Of a stretch of DNA of 64,000 bases, positions 10,376 through 18,511 are shown in pieces; the first letter of the stretch is position 1, and each line of letters opens with the position of its first letter. The position numbers and the translations under genes are program-made. The notes under the pieces were generated by a model, which was not told the DNA's origin, did no database searches, and worked only from the letters and a program-made list of their open reading frames with translations. The DNA comes from Noviherbaspirillum autotrophicum (GTDB lineage Bacteria > Pseudomonadota > Gammaproteobacteria > Burkholderiales > Burkholderiaceae_D), in assembly GCF_000818395.1 (NCBI RefSeq), contig NZ_JWJG01000028.1:4161051-4225050 (forward strand), given 5' to 3'.

Positions 10376-11138
10376 CGGACATGCCATACTTGAAGCCTTC
10401 ATCGATGCCCTGACATGGGACGAGGCGATTGGCCGCATCACACAATGGGGCGCGGCGCGCGAGTCGCGCTACGTCTGCATCTGCAATGTGCACTCGGTGG
10501 TGACCACGACCCAGGACGTCGAATTCAAGGTGGCCGTCAACAATGCCGACATGGCGACGGCGGACGGCGCCCCCATCGCGTGGACCCTGCGCCGCCTCGG
10601 CTTCCCGTCGCAGGAACGCATCAACGGCCCCGACCTGATGATGAAGTACCTCGAGCAAGCCGAGCGGCTTGGCCAATCCGTGTTTTTCTACGGCAGTACC
10701 GACACTACGCTGGCCCAGTTGCGCACCGCGCTGTCGGCCCGCTTCCCGCGCCTGCGCATCGGCGGCACATACTCTCCCCCCTTCCGCCCGCTGACCAAGC
10801 AGGAAGACGAGGAGGTCGTCGAACTGATCAACGCCTCGGGCGCCAATGTCGTTTTTGTCGGCCTCGGCTGTCCGAAGCAGGAGATCTGGATGGCGGAGCA
10901 CAGGGGCAGGATTAACGCGGTCATGGTGGGTGTGGGCGCTGCCTTCGACTATCATTCCGGTGTACTGAAACGCGCGCCGCTATGGTGGCAACAGCATGGG
11001 CTGGAGTGGCTGTACCGCCTCGCCCTGGAGCCGCGCAGGCTGTTCAAGCGCTACCTTGTCACGAATACCCTGTTCGTGATTGGCCTTCTGCGGCAATTCG
11101 CCACGGGGAAAGTTACGTACGGCGATGCGGCGCCATGA
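10365..11138 (+). CDS. WecG/TagA/CpsF-family glycosyltransferase (GT26)
   Basis: Enzyme of 257 residues in the GT26 family (WecG, TagA, GumM, CpsF), which transfers sugars such as ManNAc, ManNAcA or glucose onto lipid-linked intermediates at the membrane face. Visible signatures are NNADMATADGAPIAWTLRRL, the N-terminal Asp region of the active site, VGLGCPKQEIWMAEH, and GVGAAFDYHSG. I chose the ATG at 10365 because AAGAGAG sits just upstream; a start at 10335 is also open. It is the last + strand gene of locus A. Confidence 0.92.
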   Translation: MPRNGHAILEAFIDALTWDEAIGRITQWGAARESRYVCICNVHSVVTTTQDVEFKVAVNNADMATADGAPIAWTLRRLGFPSQERINGPDLMMKYLEQAERLGQSVFFYGSTDTTLAQLRTALSARFPRLRIGGTYSPPFRPLTKQEDEEVVELINASGANVVFVGLGCPKQEIWMAEHRGRINAVMVGVGAAFDYHSGVLKRAPLWWQQHGLEWLYRLALEPRRLFKRYLVTNTLFVIGLLRQFATGKVTYGDAAP

Positions 11139-11274
11139 TTCGCGTCGATGGCCATGCTTTCCATAGGCACGGCCATCCGCGTTGCTTGGGTCCGGGTTTC
11201 CGGACGCAGGCATTCTCAGCGTGCATTGGTTCCCCCTAGACGCGGCCTCCTGCGCTCTTTCGCTGCGCCGCCTG

Positions 11275-12036
11275 CTAGGCGCGGCAATCCTGCATGATCA
11301 CCGGGCTGTAGGCGCGTTGTGCCAGCTGGTGGTTGGTGAGGCGATCGTGCAAGGCGACCTTTCCTGACACATACGAAAAGAAGGCATCGAGTTCCGGCCA
11401 GGCATGCAGCTCATCGATCTGCTTGGAGTGGCCCCAGAGATGAAACGCCGTGCCATGTTCGCATGCGTAATCGAACAAGGCATATAGCCGCTCGATCCAG
11501 TTCTCCGACTGCATTACATAGAACAGTGGCCCGACGCGCTTGAGCCAGTGGCCCGACTTGACGAAGTTGCGGATGTACACACCACGTTCGTGCGGATAGA
11601 ACTGCACGGTGGTCGGCATTTCGAACGGCCTGTTGCCGGGATCGAGGCACAAGTTGACCGTGGTGCGTGCGTAGCGGAAGCCGCAAGCCTTGACGAGATC
11701 AACATCCTTGCGGCGATATTTTCCACCTGGGTAGCAAAATCCGGTCACCTCGGCGCCAAGCATATCCTCCAGCTGCCTTTTCCCCTCCGCGATCTGATAA
11801 TAGGTGCGGCGCACATCCAGATTTTTCAGGTAATAATGGTCATGGGTATGCGATCCGATTTCGAAGCGGCGGGCCAGTTCCAGCAGCGCCTGGCGCGACA
11901 TGACGTTGGAGCCTTCCCGATTCTTGATCGGAACAAAGAAGGTGCCGTTCAAACCATGCTTATCCAGCAGTTCTGCCATCTTCATGTCCAACGGATGGCC
12001 GTCGTCGATTGAACACGTAAATACAAGTCCCATCAT
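11275..12036 (-). CDS. Polysaccharide deacetylase, NodB-like (CE4)
   Basis: Metal-dependent deacetylase-type protein of 253 residues. The NodB domain is complete at the motif level: FTCSIDDGHP (motif 1, with the catalytic and metal Asp pair), FEIGSHTHDHYYL (the His-x3-His metal motif) and FCYPGGKYRRKD (motif 3). There is no signal peptide, so it should act in the cytoplasm or on lipid-linked intermediates, unlike secreted chitin deacetylases. It converges on the + strand operon that ends at 11138. The linker 11139-11274 contains a GTCCGG-GTTT-CCGGAC hairpin (11190-11205) without a T run. Confidence 0.88.
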   Translation of the reverse strand: MMGLVFTCSIDDGHPLDMKMAELLDKHGLNGTFFVPIKNREGSNVMSRQALLELARRFEIGSHTHDHYYLKNLDVRRTYYQIAEGKRQLEDMLGAEVTGFCYPGGKYRRKDVDLVKACGFRYARTTVNLCLDPGNRPFEMPTTVQFYPHERGVYIRNFVKSGHWLKRVGPLFYVMQSENWIERLYALFDYACEHGTAFHLWGHSKQIDELHAWPELDAFFSYVSGKVALHDRLTNHQLAQRAYSPVIMQDCRA

Positions 12037-12212
12037 GGCCCTGGTCTATAGTTATTGTAATGATTCGGCGTTACAGCGCCGGCATGATGCCGTTCATGTC
12101 TTCCACTGCAATCAACCATCCCACAGAAGGCGCGAGCTTGCCTTTCAAAGCCAGGCATCGCGCTTGTCGCCGCCCCAAGCATCGCATCGTCACTCAAAGG
12201 CAGCACCCCGCA

Positions 12213-13334
12213 TCAGACCGGCATCTTGATTTTGACCGGCTCGCCTACCGAAAGGGAAAAGCGGCAAGCCTGAGCGATGCCATCGGCGGCGTTATCGTAG
12301 GTATATTCCCCAACGAGATGGAGGCTGCGGCGCGAAAACTCGTCCCAGAGATCCTGGCGCGACAGCAGCAGCGCGGCCTTTTCCGCCCACACATCCACGT
12401 TCAAGGGACAGACAAATCCGTTTTCTCCATCGCGCACCAGTTCGCCGCATACGCCGGCAGCGGGCGATACCAGCACAGGCAATCCAGCCGCGCAGGCTTC
12501 GTTTGCCACCACGCCCCACGGATCCCACAGTGTCGGAAACAGGAAGAGCCTGGATGAGCGGTACAGCCCGGGCAGCTCGCGCTGCGCGGCAAACCCATGA
12601 AAGGTCGCGTCCACCAGGTCGGCACTGGCGCTCGCTGCGGCGCGCACGCTTTCCTGCAGGCTGCCGGAACCGGCAAACAGGATGCTGACTTTCCGCCCCA
12701 ACCGCCTGGCGGTTTCGGCTGCCACCCGGATGGCGAACTGCGGATTCTTGACCTCTTCGATACGACCGGAAAAGATGAAGTCGAAACACTTTTGCTGGTC
12801 CGGACGGGGCGAGAATGCCTTGTTGTCGATACACAGGCAAGACGTGAAGCAGCGCTCGGCGGGAATGCCGTAATTCTCGTAGTGCCGCTGTCCGCCGGCA
12901 CTGGCCGGCATGAACGCACTCGATCGGGCGTAGATGAAGCGGCGCACCGCCTTATGCAGCCGGCTCAGTCCCTGCTCGGAGATGTCCGTGCCGTCGGTCA
13001 TGGCGAGATGTGGCAGGCGTTTTATCCAGGCATAGGAAAATGCGTACAGATGGGTGGGATTAAAGCCATCGGTAATGACCACGTCGGGCCCAAATCCCTG
13101 CAGCGCGGAGACTACGTCCGGATTATTGTGAATGTAGCGGCCGTTGACGGTGACGAAGCGCTCGCGCAGGAAGACATGATCGAAGTCCAGCGGCGGCAGA
13201 TCCCACTGGCGGTTCGGTTCGCGCCGCGCACAGAAGATCGCCTGGAAGGTAATGTCGGGCATATTCCCGAGACGGTGGAATACCGGAACACGGTAAGGCG
13301 GCGGCGTATTGGTGACAAGGGCAATTCTCAGCAT
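12213..13334 (-). CDS. Family 4 glycosyltransferase, paralogue of the 8015 gene
   Basis: GT-B glycosyltransferase of 373 residues. It shares long identical stretches with the + strand gene at 8015-9154: AIFC-RREPNRQW, a GFNPT-LYAFSYA block, MTDGTD, ASAGGQR-YE-YG and RCF-SCLCIDN. The donor domain shows FSGRIEEVKNP, AGSGSLQ and FPTLWDPWGVVANEACAAGL. The inverted orientation and strong likeness suggest duplication followed by divergence of acceptor or donor specificity. The next gene on this strand is the deacetylase, 176 bp downstream. Confidence 0.9.
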   Translation of the reverse strand: MLRIALVTNTPPPYRVPVFHRLGNMPDITFQAIFCARREPNRQWDLPPLDFDHVFLRERFVTVNGRYIHNNPDVVSALQGFGPDVVITDGFNPTHLYAFSYAWIKRLPHLAMTDGTDISEQGLSRLHKAVRRFIYARSSAFMPASAGGQRHYENYGIPAERCFTSCLCIDNKAFSPRPDQQKCFDFIFSGRIEEVKNPQFAIRVAAETARRLGRKVSILFAGSGSLQESVRAAASASADLVDATFHGFAAQRELPGLYRSSRLFLFPTLWDPWGVVANEACAAGLPVLVSPAAGVCGELVRDGENGFVCPLNVDVWAEKAALLLSRQDLWDEFSRRSLHLVGEYTYDNAADGIAQACRFSLSVGEPVKIKMPV

Positions 13335-13650
13335 CGATAGGTCTCGCTTGATAGTGACGCGCTTGACTATGCATGTCGAAAACGAACCGGCGTGGCGGAT
13401 GTATCGGCGTTACTGCCTGCGCACTTCAATCCTTTCGATCGTCCAGGAAAATTTCTGCATGTTCACAAGCCATTGACAGCGGCTGCCGTTTTTGCGTGCA
13501 GCGTCGGGTACGCCTGTCGGGATGCGCTTCGCTTACCAAGCAGTGTAGGAGAGGACAGTCAGGCGACCGATGACGCATGTCATAGGAGGAACCGGATTTA
13601 TGACAGCAATTGCGCCAGCTCATGCGGGTATCGAACCGCCGTGCAATCGG
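13335..13650. other. Intergenic region between GT4 and GH16
   Basis: No gene is supported here. Frames at 13373-13573, 13392-13658 and 13426-13623 lack ribosome sites and family features. The stretch should contain the promoter of the - strand glycosyltransferase that starts at 13334. I see no hairpin with a T run behind the GH16 gene ending at 13651, unlike its three relatives. Confidence 0.4.
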
Positions 13651-14577
13651 TCACTTGAACTTCCATGCCCGCACATAGTTCACCTCGAACGCATTGTCTT
13701 TCCCTTGAGGAGTAGTGTCGTCGGGAAGGCCAGATGCGCCGCCGAACCAGAGGTCGAGGATGATGTACATTGGATCGGACATGCTCACATGCACCGTCAT
13801 CGTCGGCTTGCCGTCGAAATAAAAGGTTTGCTTGTGCGGCTCCCATTTGACCGCGTACTTGTGAAAGCCGGTCGAGAGATCGGTATGTGTCTCATACATC
13901 ACGAAGCCTGCCGCCTTGCCTTCCGGATTCGTTTTGCCGTCACCGGGCCAGACCGTCGCGGCATACACGTTGGGATGGTACGTGCCGGTGCGGTCCATGA
14001 AGCCCCATCCTTCGCCGGCCGGATACGCTTCCATGATGTCGATTTCGGGGCGGCGTTCGCCGGGATGGGCAAACAGCCAGAAGGCGGGCCAGACGCCGCG
14101 CCCGCGCGGCAGCTTCGCTTCCATTTCGAAGTAGCCATAGGTCTGGTGATACTTGCCGTCGGTATCCAGGGTCCGATTGAAGAACTGGCCGGATGCGTCC
14201 CGCTGCGGCCAGATCTTTAATACGCCGTTTTCAACGGCATAGTTTTTCGTGGGATTGGAACGCTCATACCAGATGTGGTCATTCCACAGCCTGCTGTTGA
14301 AACGGTCGAACTCTTCGGAAAATGTCAGCACGTAGTCATCCGGGCTCTGGCCGTAGGGTGCGATCGGTTTCGACGCGCTCTGTCCTTCAGCCTGCGAGGA
14401 CGGCTTTTTTTTTATCCTGGACGAGACGGGCAAGACATCTGCGCCAACTGCCTGCGACAGCATGGCGTACCGTGCGACGTGCATGAGGGATGGCAAGTAC
14501 CGGGGGGGGTTGATGCTGACAGAAGGTCCGCAGGATCCGAGAATGACGGCAAGGCTGGCGCAGCACAGTACGGACAT
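13651..14577 (-). CDS. GH16-family glycanase, putative lipoprotein (copy 1)
   Basis: Beta-glycanase-type protein of the GH16 jelly-roll family (laminarinase, lichenase, kappa-carrageenase and EPS-cleaving enzymes). The catalytic motif E-x-D-x-x-E is present as PEIDIMEAYPAGEGWG, with the upstream LPRGRGVWPAFWLF strand typical of the family. The ATG at 14577 gives a hydrophobic leader ending in a lipobox, VILGSC; a TTG at 14655 would lengthen it by 26 residues, and the true start is unclear. It is the most divergent of the four copies: the linker is short and lacks Pro-Ala repeats, and neither the shared promoter nor a terminator is found around it. Confidence 0.85.
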   Translation of the reverse strand: MSVLCCASLAVILGSCGPSVSINPPRYLPSLMHVARYAMLSQAVGADVLPVSSRIKKKPSSQAEGQSASKPIAPYGQSPDDYVLTFSEEFDRFNSRLWNDHIWYERSNPTKNYAVENGVLKIWPQRDASGQFFNRTLDTDGKYHQTYGYFEMEAKLPRGRGVWPAFWLFAHPGERRPEIDIMEAYPAGEGWGFMDRTGTYHPNVYAATVWPGDGKTNPEGKAAGFVMYETHTDLSTGFHKYAVKWEPHKQTFYFDGKPTMTVHVSMSDPMYIILDLWFGGASGLPDDTTPQGKDNAFEVNYVRAWKFK

Positions 14578-14710
14578 GAGGGGCAGTAAAAGTGGGCAAT
14601 ACGCACGATCATTTCCCGTTTCACATTGGCCGTGATTGATTATGCTCAATTGCAATCACTAGTGCCCCTCCTCCCGCACAACAGTGTGCGGCATTGCAAT
14701 TGGCTGACAC

Positions 14711-14738
14711 AAAAAAAGAGGCCAGCATTGCTGGCCTC
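14711..14738 (-). terminator. Rho-independent terminator behind GH16 copy 2
   Basis: On the - strand this reads GAGGCCAGC-AAT-GCTGGCCTC followed by seven T. The 9-bp stem is perfect with a 3-base loop. It lies about 45 bp after the stop of the GH16 gene at 14782-15855. Confidence 0.9.
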
Positions 14739-14781
14739 CCAAGAATTGCATTCAATGTTATATCGATCGCTTGCGTGGTTC

Positions 14782-15855
14782 TTATTTGAATTTCCAGGCG
14801 CGGACGTAATTCACTTCATACGAATTGTCCTTGCCCTGCGGCGTCGAATTGTCCGGCGTGCCGCTGGCGCTGCCAAACCACAGGTCAAGCATGATGTACA
14901 TCGGATCGTTCATGCTCACATTGACGGTCGTGACTTCCTTGCCATCAAAGTAATACGTCTGCTTGCCCGGCTCCCACTTCACCGCATACTTGTGGAAGCC
15001 AGCCGACAGATCCGTGCCTTCGGTGTACATCTTGAAACCCGCCTGGTGGCCGTCATAGTCGCCAACCCATACGGTGGCTGCATAAGTGTTCGGATGAGCA
15101 ATGCCGGATGCATCCGTGTAGCCCCAGCCATTGCCGCCGGCATACGCTTCCATGATGTCCATTTCCGGACGGCGCTCGTTGATGTGGTTGAACAGCCAGA
15201 ATGCGGGCCAGGTGCCCTTGCCCTTTGGCAGCTTCGCTTCCATCTCGAAGTAACCGTATTGCTGATAGTACTTGCCATCGGTATCGATGGTACGGTCGAA
15301 GAAGTTGCCGGATGCATCACGCTGCGGCCAGATCTTCAGCTTGCCGTCTTCCACTGTGAAATTCTTGGTGGCGTTCGACCCGGCGTACCAGATGTGGTCA
15401 TTCCAGAGATTGCTGTTGAAGCTGTCGAACTCTTCGGAAAAACTCAGCGTGTACTGGCTCGCTTCCTGGCCGAATGGGGCGACGGCGGCTGGAGCCGGAG
15501 CCGGAGCCGGAGCCGGTGCTGGTGCTGGTGCTGGTGCTGGTGCTGGTGCTGGTGCTGGTGCTGGTGCTGGTGCTGGTGCTGGTGCTGGTGCTGGTGCCGG
15601 AGTCGTAGCCTGCGCCGGGGCGGGAACCGCTGCGACAATCGGCTGCGCCGTTGTTGTTGCCGTATCAGTAGAGCTTGCTGCATTGGAAACCGTGCCCTGC
15701 TCCAACGAGGATGCCGCGACTTGGCTCGAAGCAGAGGTATCGGTGCTGGCAGCCACGCCACTGTCGCCTGAGCCGCCGCAGGCAGCCAACAATACGGTTG
15801 CGCACGTACAAGTTAATGCGGCGATCGAGAAACGATGAAACGATGGTTTGGACAA
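14782..15855 (-). CDS. GH16-family glycanase lipoprotein with Pro-Ala linker (copy 2)
   Basis: Secreted GH16 enzyme of 357 residues. A type II signal peptide (hydrophobic to about residue 25) ends in the lipobox LLAAC. A Ser/Thr/Ala-rich stretch follows, then a long Pro-Ala repeat (about residues 85-125). The catalytic domain occupies about 130-357, with LWNDHIWY, KGTWPAFWLFNH and the active-site EMDIMEAYAGGNGWGY. The repeat probably forms a rigid spacer that holds the enzyme away from the outer membrane. It is closely related to copies 3 and 4. It has its own ECF-like promoter at 15911-15938 and a strong terminator, so it is likely monocistronic. Confidence 0.92.
   Translation of the reverse strand: MSKPSFHRFSIAALTCTCATVLLAACGGSGDSGVAASTDTSASSQVAASSLEQGTVSNAASSTDTATTTAQPIVAAVPAPAQATTPAPAPAPAPAPAPAPAPAPAPAPAPAPAPAPAPAPAPAAVAPFGQEASQYTLSFSEEFDSFNSNLWNDHIWYAGSNATKNFTVEDGKLKIWPQRDASGNFFDRTIDTDGKYYQQYGYFEMEAKLPKGKGTWPAFWLFNHINERRPEMDIMEAYAGGNGWGYTDASGIAHPNTYAATVWVGDYDGHQAGFKMYTEGTDLSAGFHKYAVKWEPGKQTYYFDGKEVTTVNVSMNDPMYIMLDLWFGSASGTPDNSTPQGKDNSYEVNYVRAWKFK
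15515..15592 (-). repeat. Hexanucleotide repeat encoding the Pro-Ala linker of GH16 copy 2
   Basis: Thirteen uninterrupted GGTGCT units (AGCACC on the coding strand, Ala-Pro), flanked by related GGAGCC/GGTGCC units. The 6-bp unit keeps the frame, so slippage would change linker length and not disrupt the gene. Confidence 0.95.
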
Positions 15856-15910
15856 GATACTTCCCTTTCACATGAACCGGGCTTGAAGATTCTCAAGCGC
15901 AAGAGTTTCC

Positions 15911-15938
15911 TCTGAGCATTGCAGCTCAGAAATAGTTC
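15911..15938 (-). promoter_or_regulatory. Putative AlgU/RpoE-like promoter of GH16 copy 2
   Basis: On the - strand, GAACTA (15938-15933), a 17-base spacer, then TCAGA (15915-15911). This resembles the RpoE/AlgU consensus GAACTT-N16/17-TCTGA. The -10 element lies 55 bp before the start codon. The same arrangement with the same spacer precedes copies 3 and 4, and the bases around it are conserved too. Confidence 0.62.
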
Positions 15939-15993
15939 CGTGGGGAATGTGAAAACCAGCCAAATGTTTTTTGCAAGCGCGAACGCGCGGGCG

Positions 15994-16020
15994 AAAAAAA
16001 GGCCAGCATTGCTGCCGGCC
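15994..16020 (-). terminator. Rho-independent terminator behind GH16 copy 3
   Basis: On the - strand a GC-rich imperfect hairpin (GGCCGGCAGC-AAT-GCTGGCC) is followed by seven T. It lies about 65 bp after the stop of the gene at 16085. Confidence 0.8.
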
Positions 16021-16084
16021 TGGAATACCTTCCTGGGTATGGAGCAGGCAATTTGCCTGCATCCCGCACTACATTTTTTCTTGC

Positions 16085-17011
16085 TTATTTAAACTGCCAT
16101 GCACGAACGTAATTCACTTCGTACGAATTGCCTTTTCCTTGCGGCGTCGAGTCGTCCGGCGTGCCGCTGGCGCTGCCAAACCACAGGTCAAGCATGAGAT
16201 ACATCGGATCGGTCATGCTCACGTTGACGGTCGAGACTTCCTTGCCATCGAAGTAGTACGTCTGCTTGCCCGGTTCCCACTTCACCGCATACTTGTGGAA
16301 ATCGGCAGACAGATCGACGTCGGCCTTATGCATTTTGAAGCCGGCCTGATGGCCTTCGTAGTCACCCACCCACACGGTTGCCGAGTAGGTATTCGGGATA
16401 GCGACGCCAGATGCGTCCTTGTATCCCCAGCCGTCGCCGCCGGCATAGGCTTCCATCACATCCATTTCCGGGCGGCGCTCGTCGATGTGGTTGAACAGCC
16501 AGAAAGCAGGCCAGGTGCCTTTACCCTTCGGCAGCTTCGCTTCCATCTCGAAGTAACCGTATTGCTGATAGTACTTGCCGTCGGTATCGATGGTGCGGTC
16601 GAAGAACTTGCCGGACGCGTCGCGCTGCGGCCAGATCTTCAGCTTGCCGTCTTCTACCGCGAAGTTCTTGGTCGCGTTCGACCCGGCGTACCAGATATGG
16701 TCATTCCAGAGACTGCTGTTGTAGCTGTCGAACTCTTCAGTGAAGGTCAGCGTATAGTCGCTTGCATTCTGGCCAAACGGCGTCATTGCGGCGCCAGAAG
16801 CAGCAGTCTGTGGAATGGCACCTGAAGAAGAAGCATTCACTTCGGATGCGGCAGCAATGTTCGGCGAACCAGCGGCTTGAGAGACATCGGCACCAGCGAG
16901 ATCACCACCGCCGCCACCACATGCAGTCAACAACGCAGCAGCGCAAGCGCATGCGGAGAGGGACAGGGAAAAACGGGAGAGAGAGAATTTAACCAAAACT
17001 AATTTCCTCAT
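16085..17011 (-). CDS. GH16-family glycanase lipoprotein (copy 3)
   Basis: GH16 enzyme of about 308 residues. I start at ATG 17011 (MRKLVLVKFSLSRF), which gives a basic n-region, a hydrophobic core and the lipobox LLTAC. The frame extends to a TTG at 17035. The linker is short and Ala/Ser-rich, without the Pro-Ala repeat of copies 2 and 4. The catalytic region holds KGTWPAFWLFNHIDERRPEM and the DVMEAYAGGDGWGY site; E-M-D-V-M-E replaces E-M-D-I-M-E, a conservative change. It has its own ECF-like promoter and terminator. Confidence 0.91.
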   Translation of the reverse strand: MRKLVLVKFSLSRFSLSLSACACAAALLTACGGGGGDLAGADVSQAAGSPNIAAASEVNASSSGAIPQTAASGAAMTPFGQNASDYTLTFTEEFDSYNSSLWNDHIWYAGSNATKNFAVEDGKLKIWPQRDASGKFFDRTIDTDGKYYQQYGYFEMEAKLPKGKGTWPAFWLFNHIDERRPEMDVMEAYAGGDGWGYKDASGVAIPNTYSATVWVGDYEGHQAGFKMHKADVDLSADFHKYAVKWEPGKQTYYFDGKEVSTVNVSMTDPMYLMLDLWFGSASGTPDDSTPQGKGNSYEVNYVRAWQFK

Positions 17012-17055
17012 TTGATCTTTTAAAAGGGCCGGCAATTCTCGCCAGCAAGTACATC

Positions 17056-17083
17056 TCTGAGCCTTGCGTCAAAGAAATGGTTC
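17056..17083 (-). promoter_or_regulatory. Putative AlgU/RpoE-like promoter of GH16 copy 3
   Basis: On the - strand, GAACCA (17083-17078), a 17-base spacer, then TCAGA (17060-17056). The -10 element lies about 45 bp before ATG 17011. Same architecture as upstream of copies 2 and 4. Confidence 0.62.
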
Positions 17084-17293
17084 CGGGAAATTTAAAGATT
17101 ATGGGAAATTTTTTCCGCGTAGATACCTGCATAATGAATGCCGTTTGGAAACATTAAAGCGATGTTATGCACATTCGCTCAATACCCATTGCATTCATCA
17201 GTGCAATAGAAATCACCTCAATGGCATGTTCTATTTGGGAAATCTTGTGGCGCAAATGCCATGTGAAGCGGTCGCTAGTGGAAATGGGCGAGC

Positions 17294-17324
17294 AAAAAAA
17301 AAGGCCGGCTTTCATGCCGGCCTT
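17294..17324 (-). terminator. Rho-independent terminator behind GH16 copy 4
   Basis: On the - strand AAGGCCGGC-ATGAAA-GCCGGCCTT runs into nine T. The 9-bp stem is perfect. It lies 40 bp after the stop of the gene at 17365. Confidence 0.9.
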
Positions 17325-17364
17325 GACGCTTAGGGAAAGAGTCATCTTTCCGGTGTGCCTGGTC

Positions 17365-18429
17365 TTACTTGAATTTCCAGGCACGCACGTAATTGACTTC
17401 GTATGAATTGGTCTTGCCGGTCGGAGTGGTGCCATCCGGCGTGCCGCTGGCGCTGCCAAACCACAGGTCGAGAATGATGTACATCGGATCGGCCATTGCT
17501 ACGTTCACCGTCAGCACTTCCTTCCCGTCGAAGTAGTAGGTCTGCTTGTTTGCCTCCCATTTCACGGCGTAATTGTGGAATGCGGCGGACAGGTCGACAC
17601 CGCTGTCGTACATCTTGAAACCGGCCTGATGATTGGCATAGTCGCCAACCCACACTGTTGCACCGTATGTCGTCGGATGCGCAATGCCGGATGCATCGGT
17701 ATAACCCCAGCCATTGCCGCCGGCATAGGCTTCCATGATGTCCATTTCTGGCCTGCGGTCGCCAGGATGCGCGAACAGCCAGAAGGCGGGCCAGGTGCCC
17801 TTCCCCTTCGGCAGCTTCGCTTCCATCTCGAAATAGCCATAGGTCTGCGCATACTTGCCGTCGGTATCGATGGTACGGTTGAAGAAATTGCCCGAGGCAT
17901 CACGCTGCGGCCAGATCTTCAATGCCCCGTTTTCCACGGCATAGTTGATGGTGGGGTTCGAGCTTTCGTACCAGATATGGTCGTTCCAACGACTGGTATC
18001 GAAACCACTGTTGAATTCCTCTGCAAAGCTTAGCGTGTACAGGCTGGCATCTTGGCCGAATGGGGCGACGGCGGCTGGAGCTGGAGCTGGAGCTGGAGCT
18101 GGAGCTGGAGCTGGTGCTGGTGCTGGTGCTGGTGCTGGAGCTGGTGCTGGTGCTGGTGCTGGTGCTGGTGCTGGTGCTGGTGCTGGTGCTGGTGCTGGTG
18201 CTGGTGCTGGTGCTGGTGCTGGTGCCGGGCTCTGCGTTCTCCATTGCCGCGACAAGCTCTTGAAGCCCCAGCTTGCTGCCGTCTGCCCCGGGCTAGAATC
18301 GGCGGCAGCCACGGGCGCTGTATCGCTGGCAGTGTCTTCGGCCCCGCCGCCGCAGGCAGTGAGCAGGACTGCGGCACATGCGCAAGAAAGTGCCGATATT
18401 GAAAAACGATAAAAAACAGATTGATCCAC
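17365..18429 (-). CDS. GH16-family glycanase lipoprotein with long Pro-Ala linker (copy 4)
   Basis: GH16 enzyme of 354 residues that starts at GTG 18429, supported by a GGAGG ribosome site 7 bp upstream. A signal peptide ends in the lipobox LLTAC. The Pro-Ala linker spans about residues 68-118. The catalytic domain has RWNDHIWYESSNP, KGTWPAFWLFAHPGDRRPEM and the DIMEAYAGGNGWGY active site. The family cleaves beta-1,3/1,4 glucans or galactans. In an EPS locus the likely role is trimming or releasing the locus's own polymer, but the substrate is unproven. Confidence 0.92.
   Translation of the reverse strand: MDQSVFYRFSISALSCACAAVLLTACGGGAEDTASDTAPVAAADSSPGQTAASWGFKSLSRQWRTQSPAPAPAPAPAPAPAPAPAPAPAPAPAPAPAPAPAPAPAPAPAPAPAPAPAPAAVAPFGQDASLYTLSFAEEFNSGFDTSRWNDHIWYESSNPTINYAVENGALKIWPQRDASGNFFNRTIDTDGKYAQTYGYFEMEAKLPKGKGTWPAFWLFAHPGDRRPEMDIMEAYAGGNGWGYTDASGIAHPTTYGATVWVGDYANHQAGFKMYDSGVDLSAAFHNYAVKWEANKQTYYFDGKEVLTVNVAMADPMYIILDLWFGSASGTPDGTTPTGKTNSYEVNYVRAWKFK
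18077..18226 (-). repeat. Hexanucleotide repeat encoding the Pro-Ala linker of GH16 copy 4
   Basis: About 25 six-base units: six GGAGCT, four GGTGCT, one GGAGCT, thirteen GGTGCT and a final GGTGCC. The run of thirteen perfect GGTGCT units equals that in copy 2. It is in frame and encodes alternating Ala-Pro. Confidence 0.95.
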
Positions 18430-18483
18430 GTGAAGTCCTCCAAGGTGAATTGCTCCTGATTATTCTTAAGAGCAATAGTTTCC

Positions 18484-18511
18484 TGAGAGCACTTCTATTG
18501 GAAATTGGTTC
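18484..18511 (-). promoter_or_regulatory. Putative AlgU/RpoE-like promoter of GH16 copy 4
   Basis: On the - strand, GAACCA (18511-18506), a 17-base spacer, then TCTCA (18488-18484). The -10 element lies 54 bp before the GTG start. It matches the two other GH16 promoters in sequence, spacing and position. Confidence 0.58.

Noticed and set aside
11190..11205. Hairpin GTCCGG-GTTT-CCGGAC at the convergent point of locus A
   Set aside because: No following T run on either strand; terminator function not supported.
15481..15600. Possible CRISPR-like repeat array
   Set aside because: Units are 6 bp, contiguous and without spacers; they encode a Pro-Ala linker.
14626..15771. 381-codon + strand frame with a Cys-Trp repeat
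   Set aside because: Antisense of GH16 copy 2; the repeat is just the Pro-Ala hexamer read backwards.
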